This document shows, piece after piece, positions 25,244-37,830 of a stretch of 64,000 nucleotides of DNA. How positions within the stretch are numbered: the stretch's first letter is position 1; the number at the start of each line of letters is the position of its first letter. The position numbers and the translations under genes were made by a program. The stretch comes from Physcia stellaris (lineage: Eukaryota; Ascomycota; Lecanoromycetes; Caliciales; Physciaceae): assembly GCA_018902385.1 (NCBI GenBank), contig JABSSW010000026.1, positions 1 through 64,000 of the forward strand, given 5' to 3'. The notes below the pieces were generated by a model that was not told where the DNA came from, searched no databases, and saw nothing but the letters and a program-made list of their open reading frames with translations.

Positions 25244-26888
25244 ATGGCGTATTCGCCTTCTCCCCAACCTGGTTCCCTTCCACACACTGCCGCCTACTCC
25301 AACCTCAGTCGCCATTCAGTAACTCCACCTCTCCCACAGCTTTCCAAGAGGGACAAACGCAGGAATGCTCTATCCGAACGTCTCAACGATATTAGCGCCA
25401 GTTTCGCTCAAAACCGTGACGCTCAATACCGATCACAGCTACAAGGTCTACAGCTTGTCATGAATTTTATCAACAGCTCCGAGCCGTACAAGAATAGCCC
25501 ACTGAACGACAATCCCGAAGATATCTACCATGAACTAAATGCAGCGGTTGCAGACAATGCGCAGCGCATCGCGCAAACAGGCTCTCGCTCAGCGGTCACA
25601 GAGGTGCCCCTAGGAACACAGCGATTGGCTGCCTCATACGTCAAAGAGATCAACGACGAAATGGAGACAAGAGACGCAAACTTGACAGTGGTCGCTGTGA
25701 GTCTGACATTTCCCTAGGAGATTGATAGAGACCGTTGCTGATTTCTGGCAGAACAAGTACAACGACGCGATTGACGCAATGTCAAGAGATGTCGAATTCC
25801 AAGTCGATGTTGCCTGCAAAGAGCACGAACAACTCGTGAGCGCGGTTCGGGACCGTATATACAGCGCTGTGCAAAGGAAGAAGCAGAAACTAGTTGCTGA
25901 AAGGGAGACGCTGGATATTGCAGACAATACGGCCGCTCTCTTTCACCTGAACCATCCTAGCATCGCCCATCCTGCCAGTCCCGGAGGCCCGCAAAGCAAT
26001 CGCAAGACACGCCATGGCCGTCATCTAAGAGACAATAATGACCCAATCGGTGGTGTAAGTGAGATCAACAATCGAAAACGAAAGGCTCCAGCGGACACGG
26101 AAACCGGCTCTCCCTCCAGAGCGATTGAATCCGATACGAATTTTTCATGGAAGGAACTTCATGCAAAGCTGGAAGTCGACAATACCCCCCCAACTCTTGC
26201 TCTCGACCAACTCTTTACAGAAAAAGAGCTCCTCTTCAACCTTCAACGAGCCTCTCGCTTCGCAGTACATAATATGTCCACCAAATACCGCAGCAATCCC
26301 AGCCGAACGTCGAAAGCTGTCAGACCGTTGAAAGGCAAAAAGCGGGCATACACCAATGGCAACGCCTCCTCTCTTCCTCAATCTCTGTCCTCGTCCGACA
26401 CCGAAGATCCAACGCCTCCTCACCCGAACATTCTCCTTCCCATTGACTTACCACCTTCGACGGAAGACGCCCTGCTCCTGCTCGAAGCCCCTCTGATGGA
26501 TCGCACAGCGAATTCGTCGTATCATGCCACCCGCTCCACGGCCATGATCCCCACTACATCAAGCTACGATGCGGATATCCTGGAACCGGGTGAAGTGATC
26601 GGACGTCGTTCAGCGATCAATCTATTAGGCACTGAAAAGATGGCGCGCAAACGCGAAGACGAATACCAACGCGCGCCAGGACTGAATGATGTTGAACGCG
26701 ACAATGACCTCGCCGCCATGGCGCTGGCGATGGAGCAGATGAGGAATGGTGGAGGTGGGAAGGCGGGTAAGAAGACGAGAGACACGTTGCTCAAACATGC
26801 GATCCGAGAGAAGATTGATCACATGGCCACGGCGGAAGCACTCAGCCAGGAGAGCAGCCTGAGGGAGACATTGAGCAACCATTCATGA
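25244..26888 (+). CDS. Sds3/Dep1-like subunit of an Rpd3-type histone deacetylase complex
   Basis: Two exons, 25244-25696 and 25752-26888 (intron GTGAGT...GGCAG), join in phase 0 to 529 residues. Residues ~40-200 resemble the Sds3-like domain: a basic start (KRDKRRNALSERLNDI), then a helical, coiled-coil-prone region with RDAQYRSQLQGLQ and, across the splice, a heptad-rich helix (NKYNDAIDAMSRDVEFQVD). In yeasts this family scaffolds the Rpd3L/Sin3 deacetylase complex in the nucleus. The C-terminal half is disordered, with a KGKKRAY basic patch and a final helical segment rich in Met and Ala. Assignment rests on remembered family pattern, not alignment. It could be a more distant paralogue within the Sds3/Dep1/BRMS1 superfamily. 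Confidence 0.65.
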
Positions 26889-27507
26889 CGTGCGGGGAAA
26901 GGATTGGCTAGAGGTGAATGCCGTGCATGCATTGGGTTGTGTATCATGACATGCAGGGCTGTATCCGTATGCGGTACCTTACATAGTGGGGGATGCGATA
27001 TAACAATTGATCAAGGGGTCCTTGGCTCCGTGCGAACGAAGATACTCGCACCTGCTCGTTGGACCTGAGTTCATAGCTTGAACAGAATTTCCAGGAAAGC
27101 GAGCATACGGTAGAAGTGGAAAAGGATTTGCTCACGTGCTCAATCGCCGCCAAGGCTTGGCCCAAACAATGCGGTTAAGCGGGGCTGATATGACGCATTT
27201 TCCGCGTGGGGGAGCTTTCGAAGTTTCCGAGGGACTTCACCTCAGGGTTTTCATCCTTTTCATATTCACCGCCATGAATATCAGCAAACCAACGCTTGTG
27301 CCGCCTCGTGCAAAGGGCTATATCGACAACTTCTGTCACGATGAACGAGTAGCATATAGCTTATCAGCTACTGCTAGTACTTTCAATCCCGCCAATCCAT
27401 AACCCCACACCGCCCTGGAGCTTGCTGTTCGCCCACACCCATTCTTTCATCCGAAGCACACCTATACCCATTGATCGTCTGGCTTTCTGGTCGAAGCTGC
27501 TACAATC
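26889..27507. other. Intergenic, no gene seen
   Basis: Promoter region of the PRPP synthetase gene. Only short ORFs without family features. Confidence 0.5.
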
Positions 27508-29064
27508 ATGGTCCGTAATATTGTTGTTCTTGGGGGAAACTCCCACCCTCAATTGACCGCCAAGATCTGTGATCATCTCGGCATTCCTGAGGGCAATGCG
27601 CTACTCTCCAAGTTCTCAGTCGGCGAGACTCGAGTCGAGATCAAAGAATCCGTGCGTGGGAAAGATGTCTATATCATACAGTCTGGCGGTGGAAAAGTCA
27701 ATGACCATCTCATGGAGCTGCTCATCTCCATTTCGGCCTGCAAGACCGCTTCGGCGAGGAAAGTCACCGCTGTCTTGCCATTGTTCCCCTATTCGAGGCA
27801 GAGCGATATTCCATACAACAAGACTGGGGCTCCTCTTATCAAAGCCTCCAATCGCTACAACAAGCCCGATTTCCCTTACTCGTTTGAGAGTAAGCCTCAG
27901 ACCCCTCATCCAGACAATCCACCAACCCAAGGCTTGAGTAATGGGATCGACTTTCTACATTCAGGTCTTACAAAACTACAAACCGATGAGGCTACATCAG
28001 CGAATAGTGCGCAAAGTGCGCGTCTTGCACAATACTCCAATGCTCAATACCAAGCGCCAAAACGAAGCGACACAATGGATTCAACAAGCTCATTGACGAA
28101 TTCAACCTTTGATTCGCCTTCACGATATCGAGAGTCCTCCATGTCATCCACCTCCGCAGCCAATGGTGCCGCCCACGATGAGAATACACCACCCTCATCA
28201 AACCCACAGAACCCGAAAAAAGACTGTTTTCAACCGCGCCCGGGCTACAAACAATGGGTAGCCCAGGCAGGCACTTTGGTAGCAGATCTACTCACCTGCG
28301 CCGGCGCGGATCATATAATTACCATGGACCTGCACGACCCACAATACCAGGGCTTCTTCGATATTCCGGTCGATAATCTGTACGGGCGTCCATTGCTGAA
28401 GAAGTACATCATGGGCATACCCGACTACCAACAAGCCGTGGTCGTGAGTCCGGACGCCGGGGGCGCGAAGCGAGCGACTGCTATTGCGGATGGTCTGTCC
28501 ATGCCTTTTGCATTGATTCACAAGGTAACCATTTACCACCACGTCTCCTTCCATCCTATCCCTTACCGTCACCAGATCTTACAGCTGACAGCCACCTCCG
28601 CACTGTAGGAACGTCGTCCCACCAAAATCACAGACCGCCAAAACGCAACCATGATGCTCGTCGGCGACGTCTCAAACCGGACCTGCATCCTCATCGACGA
28701 TCTCGCCGACACCTCCAACACCATCACCCGCGCCGCCAAACTCCTCAAAAAAGAAGGCGCCACCAAAGTCTACGCCCTACTGACCCACGGCGTGCTCAGC
28801 GGCGATGCGATCGAGAGGATAAACGCCAGTGCATTGGATAAGGTTGTGGTGACGAATAGTGTGCCCCAGGAGGAACACATGAAGCGGTGTCCGAAGCTGG
28901 AGGTTTTGGAAATTGGGGAGATTTTCGCTGAGGTAGGTGGTCTTTTCCTCGTCGATCTTGGTTTTCGGGAATGAAGTAGGGATGGTGTGCTGACTGCTTG
29001 GGACTAGGCTATCAGGCGGGTGCATCACGGGGAGAGCATCAGCGTGCTTTTTCAGTACGATTGA
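27508..29064 (+). CDS. PRS1: Ribose-phosphate pyrophosphokinase (PRPP synthetase) with long internal insert
   Basis: Makes PRPP from ribose 5-phosphate and ATP for purine, pyrimidine, NAD, His and Trp synthesis. Exons 27508-28524, 28609-28932 and 29008-29064 give 465 residues; both introns are phase 0. Visible motifs are FSVGETRVEI, PYSRQSDIPYNK, MDLHDPQYQGFFDIP, VVSPDAGGAKRA, and the PRPP-binding loop CILIDDLADTSNTI near residue 370. Residues about 130-245 are a Ser/Asn/Pro-rich insert absent from short PRPP synthetases (about 320 residues). Yeast Prs1 and Prs5 carry comparable non-homologous regions, and Prs1 is the nearer match in size. The last exon is only 57 bp (AIRRVHHGESISVLF), the expected family C-terminus. 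Confidence 0.93.
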
Positions 29065-29641
29065 TTGAAAAGCTGCCTTGTCGTGGCCTTCTATCTTTCG
29101 TGTCCACTCGACTTAATCTGCACCTCCAGCGAGATCAGCCATGCGCGTTGTGGTCGATCGAATGGCAGATTCAGAGGGGCTCACTAACCTTGGACTCCAT
29201 ATCACATAACCGCAATTGCAATCAAAAGGGGTTGGGTGAATATCCAGAGGAGAAATAGGTGGTGGTTCCATTTGACAATGATTTCCATTCTAAAAAAAGT
29301 TCCGCTTGAACCCAAGTGCTGGGAAAAGGCGAGTTAAACCGGGCGGTTTGTGTCTTGATTTGTTAGCAATTGCGGGGTGCGAAATTGGGAGAGGGAGAGT
29401 TAGTAGAGGGGTAGAGAGATAGAATTCAAAGCATGGCTATTTAGCGCGTTGCTTCTGTCTATTGTTGACTTTTCGTGCCTGGTAAGTATGATTGTTTTAG
29501 GCTCGGATATCTCATATTCTCGAATCCATTTTGTGGAGGACCTCAGAAAACCCTCCCCCTTCGCTTTCGACACCACAGACTCCTCCTCCCCTCCTCCCCA
29601 CCCCCCCCCCCCCGGCTCCCCTCCCCCATTCCCCTCGCGCC
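29065..29641. other. Convergent 3' flanks, including a 13-bp C tract
   Basis: No gene seen. A strongly pyrimidine-rich tract (29,540-29,640) includes an uninterrupted run of C at 29,601-29,613, near the 3' end of the minus-strand Hub1-domain gene. Confidence 0.5.
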
Positions 29642-30654
29642 TCAATCCCCAGTATCAACCTCCAAATCCAACTGCACCCCATTACTAACCCCATAGTCCT
29701 CAAGCGTCAACCCGTCCTTGAAGGGCCTCTCGCCCTGCCGCTTTAACATGATCTCGTGCGGCTCGCGGCCTATGCGGGCTGCTACTTGGGCTTTGAAGAG
29801 TTCTGTTGTGGTTAGCTGGTGGTGGGTAGAGGAGGGAGGAGGAAGAGGGGGAAGAGGAGGGGAGGGAGGCATACTGATGGGGTCGCTGGCCAAACACGGG
29901 ATCGCAGCCTTGGTGCCTAGGCGGTCGTTTACGTGCACGATTATCATTTCGGCTGTCATCGTTTTGCTCTTTTCTTTCACTTTCTTCTCCTTTTTCTCCT
30001 TTTTCTCCTGGTTCTCTGTCTCTCCTCGCCTATCATCCCTTCCATGTATTTCCCGAGCTGGAGCAGCATCCCCCTTCGCCGCTCGCTCTCGATACCCCCT
30101 CCACGATCCCCCTCCTTCCCCTTGCTCCTCGTCCCGGCGCTTCGCCTTCCATTTAAAGCCCCCTCCGCCAATCTTTGCAGGACGGGAGGGGTCCTGGCGG
30201 CGGGGAGGGGGCGTGGGCGAGCGCGAGCGGGAATGGATGTCTGTTCTTCGCTGGGGGAGCGTGAGCGGTATGGAGAGGGAGAGCGAGGTCGTTTATTACT
30301 GGTTCGAGGACTGCGTCTTCGTGGGGAGCGGTCGTCGTGGGGACTTCTTCTTCGAGGAGGATAGTTATCGTGGGAGCTTCTTCTTCGAGGGGGGCGGTCG
30401 TCGTAGGGGCTTCGGCGGCGGGGAGGGGAGTAGCGCCGCGGTGAACGGCTTCGGGGGTATGCGTCTCGGTCTCGGTAGCGAGGGGGAGTCCGAGAGTAGT
30501 GCCGGTAGGGTCTGTCGTTGTGGCGGGGAGGTGTTCGTGCGTACCCGTTGCGACGGGGTGGAGATCTTGAGTAGCTGTCGCGGCGGCTGGAGCGGCGGGG
30601 TGGTGGGGAGCGGGAGCGTGAGTGGGAGGGAGAAGGGGATCTTGAGCGGGCCAT
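29642..30654 (-). CDS. RS-rich protein with C-terminal Hub1/UBL5 ubiquitin-like domain (apparent 1-nt frame break)
   Basis: The start at 30,654 opens a long Arg/Ser-rich domain (MARSRSPSPSHSRSRSPPP and many RRRSP repeats). The intron 29803-29874 (GTATGC, branch GCTAACC, end CAACAG) splits the C-terminal domain. That domain reads MIIVHVNDRLGTKAAIPCLA, then FKAQVAARIG, then LEDYGV, closely following Hub1/UBL5, a ubiquitin-fold protein that is not conjugated and binds spliceosomal Snu66/Prp38-type HIND motifs. The RS frame and the Hub1 frame are offset by one base. The Hub1 frame is open upstream through KIGGGGFKWKAKRRDEE and more RS sequence up to the five-G run 30,253-30,257. One missing base there would give 313 residues. 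This may be an assembly error, a real mutation, or two separate ORFs. An RS-Hub1 fusion suits a splicing role. Confidence 0.75.
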
Positions 30655-31183
30655 GGCTGCTCTGCTTTACTGAGCTTGATTAGAGACGGGCAGAATAGGG
30701 ATGAAGGGGTATGACGCACGGTTCAAGATGTTGGAGGAGCTTGAGAAGAGGACTAAGGTAGCTCGCACGAGCGTCTTCCGATTTCGGGCCGAAGGCTGCT
30801 GCCAAGAAAAGCGACCAGCAGAAATGTGCTACCTCGTAGATCTATCTTTCTCAATAGCTCATCACTAACTCAGTATCGTTGAAGGAATAATCGGCTGAGA
30901 CGATTCTCAATTATGATTCAGCCAGTCTATACTTTGTTTGTGGCTATCATGAGCATTCCATTTGGTCTTTGTCCACTCGTCTTATCCGCCGCACTTCTCC
31001 AACTGTGTGCTTTGGTATCGGCTTAGACTTTCATACTACTGAGTGACATTCGAAGTAGCAATAAGCAGCCTAGAAATTGAGATGAAGAATGTTTCTCATA
31101 ACGAACCTTGGTCCTACGTTCCCAAGAATCAGTCCACCAGAACCCAACGTATTCTTTAGAGGGTCCGCTGAAGATCCTATTTT
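30655..31183. other. Intergenic up to the Copia target site
   Basis: Promoter flank of the RS-Hub1 gene, then normal-composition sequence that ends in the ATTTT target duplication (31,179-31,183). No gene seen. Confidence 0.5.
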
Positions 31184-31302
31184 TGTTGAAGTAGGAATAG
31201 TTCATTGATTATATCGATGATAATGCTAAATGTACAAAATTTGGAGTTGAGATTTTCATCAAATTTTCTGCAGCTTTAATTTTAAATGAGCTAATTGCAA
31301 CA
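31184..31302 (-). repeat. 3' LTR of element C
   Basis: 119 bp, direct copy of 36884-37002 with 19 transitions. Its outer end is nearly unmutated. Its inner half has lost the C and G runs that survive in the other LTR. Confidence 0.95.
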
Positions 31303-31311
31303 TTTTTTCTC

Positions 31312-34300
31312 GAATCGAATTCGAATAAAATTTACTGACGAGAATGAATTTATCATCAAAAATTGATGTGAACTTCATTCTACGTTGTAAAACATTTCAA
31401 TATTCAGTGTAATGATTTAAAATCGAAAAATTCAACATGCTATGATAACAATACAACGTTTTTGAGTTTAATTCATGTTCAACATTTGAATAAAGCAACG
31501 AAACTTGATAAAAATCAAAATTTTGATAAATTCGTCGACAAACATGTTTTGAATAGAAATGTAATGTAAACGAATTCGATTAATTTTGATTTCGTTTCGA
31601 ATGTAATAATAAACGATATCGACGTGTTTAATGCGATCATGATGAATTGAATTTTCGACGAAAATTTTAACATTTTGACTATCGATATGTATCTGTAAAA
31701 TAACGTATTTGTCACGTTAATAATGAATATGTAAATCGACGAACAAATTTCGAAATTAAATGATTTTTCTAATAATCGTCGAAATGACTATATACTTTGC
31801 AACGCATGTGAAAATGATCACGATAAATTGAAATTTTGACATTCAATTTATTGATTCATCATTGAGAATGAAAACGTAAACGTCAGTTGATTTTCTAATG
31901 ATCAAATCGTCATTGTAATTGACGTCACAGTAATTTTGTGAATCAAAATTTTTTTTTCGTAAACAATGTTTAAACGATCAATGATATTGAAATAATCGAA
32001 AATATCGTTTGCGACGCTCATGTGAATTTTGTTTGAATTTTGAACGAAACGATTGACGATGAAAATAACGTTAAAAATATTTGATTTGATTTCGATCATG
32101 ACAAACATGACGAAATCAATTTTGATTTGATATAATTTCGTGTCGAATTCAAAAATTTAATTTTTGTTAAAAATCGAAACGAAATTCGTTCGCATTGAAA
32201 TATATATTGATTTAATTTTATTTCGATTAAATTTGATGACGATGCGTTTGATGTAAATTTTTTGATTGAGTCGAATTTTTTTGCGATCACGATTTCTGAT
32301 GACGATCATGTTTAAATAAAAATTAATTGATTTCATATCAATCATTTCGAAAGCAGCGAACAGTTCTTTCTTGATCTTGTTAATCATGACGATGAAAAAA
32401 ACAATGACTTTGATATCGTCAATTCAAAAAATGAATATGAAATTCTTGAAACTTTTCGTCGTTGCAAAAATGCTGTGATCGACGTGTAAATGATGCAAAT
32501 TCAATTTTTCAAAAAAAAATTTGCTAGTCGTTCGTATCATAAACGAGAAGATTGTTTAAAATCGTATAGAATTTTGTGAAGTTTGCAAATTCTTTTCTCG
32601 TTGTAATTTTCGAAATATCTAACGTATATTTCTGTATCGATGAAATCGTAAAAAAAACAGTTTTGACGTTCATTTGTTCGATTTTCAGATTCAGAAATGC
32701 GACGATGACGAACAGAACTCGAAAAATCATTGATTTGATCACGAAAACAAAAATTTGTTCGAAATCAATGTTATATTGTTGCAAATAGTTTTTGACAACT
32801 CATCGAGTTTTGTAGCGAATTTTTTTTTTCGACATCTCGTTTGATTTTGAAAATTCATTTATCGTTTAGAAATTTTCGATCATCGAATGTACGATCTATC
32901 AAAATTTATGTATTGTTTTTGTTCAAAAATTGAATTTCGTCTTCGACGACGTTCATTCAATTTGACGAATTTGAATTGTTTATGATTTGTGCTTCATGTA
33001 TTGAGTTCGTCGTCATTTATATTGTTGAGAGCAACGAAGTCTTCAAAATTGATAACATTTTGAGTTTCGATAAAATCAATTAACAGTGAAACTGAATTGA
33101 CAGCGCATGAATCATTGTATCATTCGAAAAAACGCTCGACGAAAATAGAATTTTCGTCGATACAATTCAAAAGAACGACGAAATCGTCGAAAAATGCTTT
33201 CAATTTGTCAATAATTTTGTCATAGCAACGTTAAATATTTCTGTCGTATTGTTTGATATAGACGAGTAAACAAATGAATTCATAGAAAAATCAATTTGTT
33301 TGATTTGACGATTTGAACGCATGATGATAAATTTATGAAAAATGACTGAAAATATGTTTTGTGAAATTTTTGATGCGAACTTGATTTTGCGAGAAATGAT
33401 CGATTTATTTTTGAATGTGATAGTTTTCGAAGCAATAACGTTTGAAATTGTGTTTGAAATAATAAAACATTTTTTTTGTTCAAATGCAATGATTTCGCTA
33501 AAAATCGTGTATTGTTTGAAAATTGCGACATCGTAAAAATCGACGTTTTTGATTTTGCGTATTTCGTTGTCGTTAAAAAATGAAATTCATACACGATAAA
33601 TCGTGTCGTCGTCGTATTCAATAAAAATATTTTTGTCATCGCGAAACTCGAAATGATTTTTGTGTTTGAAATTTTTGACGACGTACGCGATGATTTCAAA
33701 TGAATGTAAATTAAAAAAATCGAAAACAATGTCGATAAATTTTTCAATAAAATTCATGTCGTCAAAAAAAATCGAAAAACGACGATTTTTGATATATGTC
33801 ATGATCAAAATGACGTTTGATTACAAAAAATCGAATATGTCGTCGTCAAATAACGTCGTTTGAATTATGATTGTAATCGTACGTTGATAAATTTCAACGA
33901 TTTCATTTACGTTTTGAGCGTCGATAGAAACGAATTCGAATAAAATGTTTTTGAAAATCAAAAATGCATCGAATTTGATGTTGCGAAATTCGAAATCATA
34001 ATCAATTTTGACGATTTTGATTTTCACATTGTATTGATTTTCAATCATGAAAATGTAAATCGAGAAATGAATCATTCATTCGATTTTGTTTTTGATCGTA
34101 TAAACATCAATTTTTCGACATCAATCACAAATGAACGTGATGTAACACGTTTTTTGCTCGTAATCGAATATCGAAATAAATACAAAATCAATATATATGA
34201 TGTGAAAGAATTTTGAAATTCGTTTGATGTTTTCATTTCGATTGAATTTTCGTTTAATTTTGATTTGTTTGCATACATCGCAATGATTATTCGAAACGTC

Positions 34301-36883
34301 GTCAACGTAATTGATTTGCAAAAATTTGAAATATATTCGAAAAACAAAATAATTAAAATGTTTCAATCGTTTATGTCATGTAGATAACGAAATAAACGAA
34401 ACAATGATCAAAACAATCATTTGACTGTTTTGCAATATAATTGCATAAAAATCATTTTCGTTCAAAAACGTTCAGACAACAGAAACATCACGATTTTTAA
34501 ACACGTGATCGAATGTGCTTCAATGAATATTCTGTTTTTCGAGAGCAAATATCGAAAAAAAATTGACAAACGAATCGAGCATGTAATATATCGATAAAAT
34601 AAAAATTTCAGTGATTTTTTCATCTGATAGAACGATAAAAAATTGTATCATGTTCAAATTTGAAATCGAAAAACGAATTTTATCGACGACTAAAACGATA
34701 AATTCGTGAAAACGAAATGATTGAATAAAATGTTTGTTTTTGCAAACGTGAATATTTGTTTTCGAATCAACGTATCACAACATGTTGTTGATCGTTCGAA
34801 CAATCGATAAAACACGTTTTCAATTGACGATCGATTGTGATTGTCAACTCGTTTCGCTTTTAATGTAATCGAACATGTTTTTGTTTAGTCAATTTTTGTA
34901 TGCAATGTTGAAATTTTGTCAAAAACATCGTTTAAAATCATGATGAGTTTGATTTGTTTCAACGCATTTAAAAAAACATCATGATGATTTCACATATTTG
35001 AAAAATTTTGACGTGAAAATGAACGTTTGATCATCATAAATACGTGCTCGTTTGTTTGACGATTTCGAAATCTGTGTGATCATGACGACGAGTTTGAAAA
35101 ATTGAACGATTTTTGCATAATGACGAAATTCGAAACAAAATTTATTGACATTCGTATTGAATGCGATTCAATTGTTGCGTTGTTGTTGAACGAAAAAAAT
35201 GAACGTGTTTCATTTTGACGAGCAAAATGTTTTGACAAATGACGAATATAATAATGAAAATCTCGACATTCATAATGATAAAATCATTCTGAGTAAATTT
35301 CACGACAGCGACGAACGATTCAACGTCATTCGATTCTGAATTGAAACTTAAAAGTGTAAAAATGATATTCATGACGAAAGCAAGCGTTTTTTTTTTGAAT
35401 TGAAATGCAATAACGACTCAACGTTTCAAAAAAATGTTTTGATTCAAAATAGTGAAACGATGTGAAACATGCACGAAATTAAATAGAAAATTATGTGTTT
35501 TGATGATTTCAAAGTCATGACGATTTTGAGCGATTTTCAAATCAAACGTTTTGACGACGACATGTTCGTTCGTATAATTTTTCGCTTTGATTTCATCTGT
35601 CATGAAATTCTTGATAAAACGAACTCGTATGAATTTCGTGATAATTCATTCAACATTTAAAGATTGAAAATGATTTTTGATTTCAAATTTTCAAAAATAA
35701 TAGTTCTCGAAACGATACAATGATTTGATGTAAATCAAAACTTAATCGAATGATTTTTCATTTTGATTTGAATACGTCTACTAAAAAATGAACGTGAATA
35801 TGAAATGATTATCGTGTTTGTTTCGTTTCATGCATTTTTTTTATTGTCAAAACTTATAAACAATTGTGTAGCGACGACGAAAACAAATGCGTCAATTGTT
35901 TGATTTTCTCGAAATGACGATCGTATGATTTATTTCGAAACAAACAATAAAATAAAATAAACAAAAAGATGTATTGATATGTGTATCGAGAATAAATTGA
36001 AAATAAAATAACGAGCAATGAAAAATTCAGAAAGTGTGTGATAAAAAAGAAAAAAATAACGAAATCAACTATCTGTTTTGTAGAAAACGAGTCAATGACA
36101 CGATTCTCGAATTCAGAATCTCGTTCAGATTTTCATTTATGCGATACGAGAAAATCAACAAACGATCAAACGTTTGAACGAGCAAAATAGACGAATGTTC
36201 AAACATTCGAATCAAATGTAATTTAGCAGTAAATCAATAGAGAAAATGAAATTTAATGTAAAAACATAATTTTCAACAATGAAATTTCATCGAAAATAAC
36301 GTCGATTCGAATATAAAAACTCGATTTGAAAAATTTAACGCAAATAACGCATTCAATTGAATAAAAAAAATGTGCGCAAATGTTCAAAATTTGCGTGTGA
36401 AATTCGAATCGAGATTTTGAATGACGATTGATGTTGATGATCGTTTGAACAATGATTCAAACATAAAACATCATGATGAAATGTTCTGACGACACGTAAA
36501 TAGAACAAAATGTTGTAATGACTCGAATATCGCAATGAATCATGATATCGATCAAATGAATGTTTTGCGCACGATATTGAAATGATAAAAAAAATGTAAA
36601 TCGTTGTTTCGACGACGAAAATCATCGAAATTCGTTGAAAAATTAAAAAGCGATATGTATACGCGAATTAATTCATGTAATAAAAACAACAAAATAATGA
36701 ATCAATAAAAAAACAATAAATTCAACGTTGAAAATCGAAAAAATTCGTTTGATTCATTTTTTTCAAAAAATGTATTCGATTTCGTAAAAATTGCGCACGA
36801 CGATGCAAAAATCATTAAAAAATGAAAAAAACGAAACGAATAGTGTTTGATTGATAGAAAGCGAACTGTTCGAGTTCATAATC
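31312..36883 (-). pseudogene. Element C gag-pol remnant
   Basis: Read on the minus strand. A possible protease region is near 35,142-35,372. The integrase zinc region is at 34,121-34,366 (CDVCKQIKIKRKF). The integrase core at 33,821-34,075 has the usual F-D-A-F-L block and an R-T-I-T motif. The post-core IYRV block is at 33,587-33,808. RT lies at 32,784-32,157, opening QQYNIDFEQIF with EQMNVKTVF; the active-site box near 32,430 reads IDD after a TGA. RNase H-side sequence with RFVQNSNKIH is at 31,902-32,108. Many stops interrupt all frames, so it is non-functional. The gag part (35,400-36,880) is assigned by position. Confidence 0.85.
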
Positions 36884-37002
36884 TGTTAAAATAGAAATAG
36901 TTCATTGATTATATCGATGATAATGCTAAGTGTACAGAATTTGAAGTTGAGATTTTCACCAGGCTTCCTGCAGCCCTAACCCTAGGTGAGCTAACTGCAA
37001 CA
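36884..37002 (-). repeat. 5' LTR of element C
   Basis: 119 bp. The outer half keeps cctgcagccctaacccta, while the inner end is mutated (tgttaaaatagaaatag against tgttgaagtaggaatag in the other copy). Confidence 0.95.
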
Positions 37003-37830
37003 ATTTTCTTGGACCACTGCAAGCTATTCTCTTTCCTTAATTCATTAAAGATTCTGCAATGGAACTGTTACCGACCAGGACCTTCTCTTGAGTGAATAGG
37101 TACAGGAGACTACTGATCTACGTGATATAAGTATCCTATCTAATGGCTGTAAATGTGGGGCCATGGCCACAGCCGGCCACTTCGATATTACGCCGAGAAG
37201 ATGGAGAGCGGCTTGAGAATAAGTTTTCTCGGCTCCGACCACCCGTCTACCTTGACGTCAAACAATAAATCTGCCATGTCTTATTGAGAGCAACAAGGCA
37301 AGAGTCGACGAAGAAGCAATTCTTGCACGTACGGGAGAGCAAAGTAGACTCTTAACATGAAGGCACTGCCGAAACAGCAAGGAGTTTTGCCGGACCTTCC
37401 CGAAGCTGAGAAGGATCCGAAGAAGCTGATTGTATAGAGAACGATATCATTTATGTCAGGTCAAACTACTTTGAAAGGTAGTCCATCCAGTATAATCCTG
37501 TTCAGATCTGGATTTATCGACGAGCAGTAATGATGCCGGTTCTTGAAACACAGTCAAGACCTGCCATTCGTTGGCATGCGGTATGCAATAGTCATTCCTG
37601 ATATATTATCAAGGAGCCTATGGGATTCTTCAAAACGGTAGTAATCCATACAGTAGGTCAAGAAAGGAGAATTGTGTCACGATACCTTCACCTCATGAAA
37701 AATGAGTGAAGCTGTGGGTATGTGAAAGGTCTGACGCATCTTTCAAGACAGTCTGACGCACGACTCGTCACTTACTAAATGACACAGAATAGCGTCGGTA
37801 GAATCTGACGCATCGCCCAGCAGGCTCGAC
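37003..37830. other. Intergenic right of element C
   Basis: Normal composition resumes directly at the LTR border. No gene seen before the TATA box at 37,831. Confidence 0.5.

Larger units (their letters stand above)
31184..37002 (-). mobile_element. Element C: complete Ty1/Copia LTR retrotransposon, minus strand, mutated
   Basis: A 5,819-bp element with 119-bp LTRs (31184-31302 and 36884-37002, both TGTT..AACA) and a perfect 5-bp duplication ATTTT on each side (31179-31183, 37003-37007). The minus-strand order from right to left is gag/protease, integrase, RT, RNase H, the Copia order. A polypurine tract (gagaaaaaa on the minus strand, 31303-31311) abuts the left LTR, confirming orientation. 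The interior is heavily C-to-T/G-to-A mutated and AT-rich, and no frame is intact. Confidence 0.94.

Noticed and set aside
30257-30305. 49-bp intron (GTAATA...CCCCCAG) to join the RS and Hub1 frames
   Set aside because: The splice signals look good, but joining gives a third frame that stops quickly and not the Hub1 frame.
29718-30683. 321-codon plus-strand ORF
   Set aside because: It lies antisense to the RS-Hub1 gene. Its Gly/Arg/Ser bias is the reverse complement of RS repeats, and it opens with TTG.
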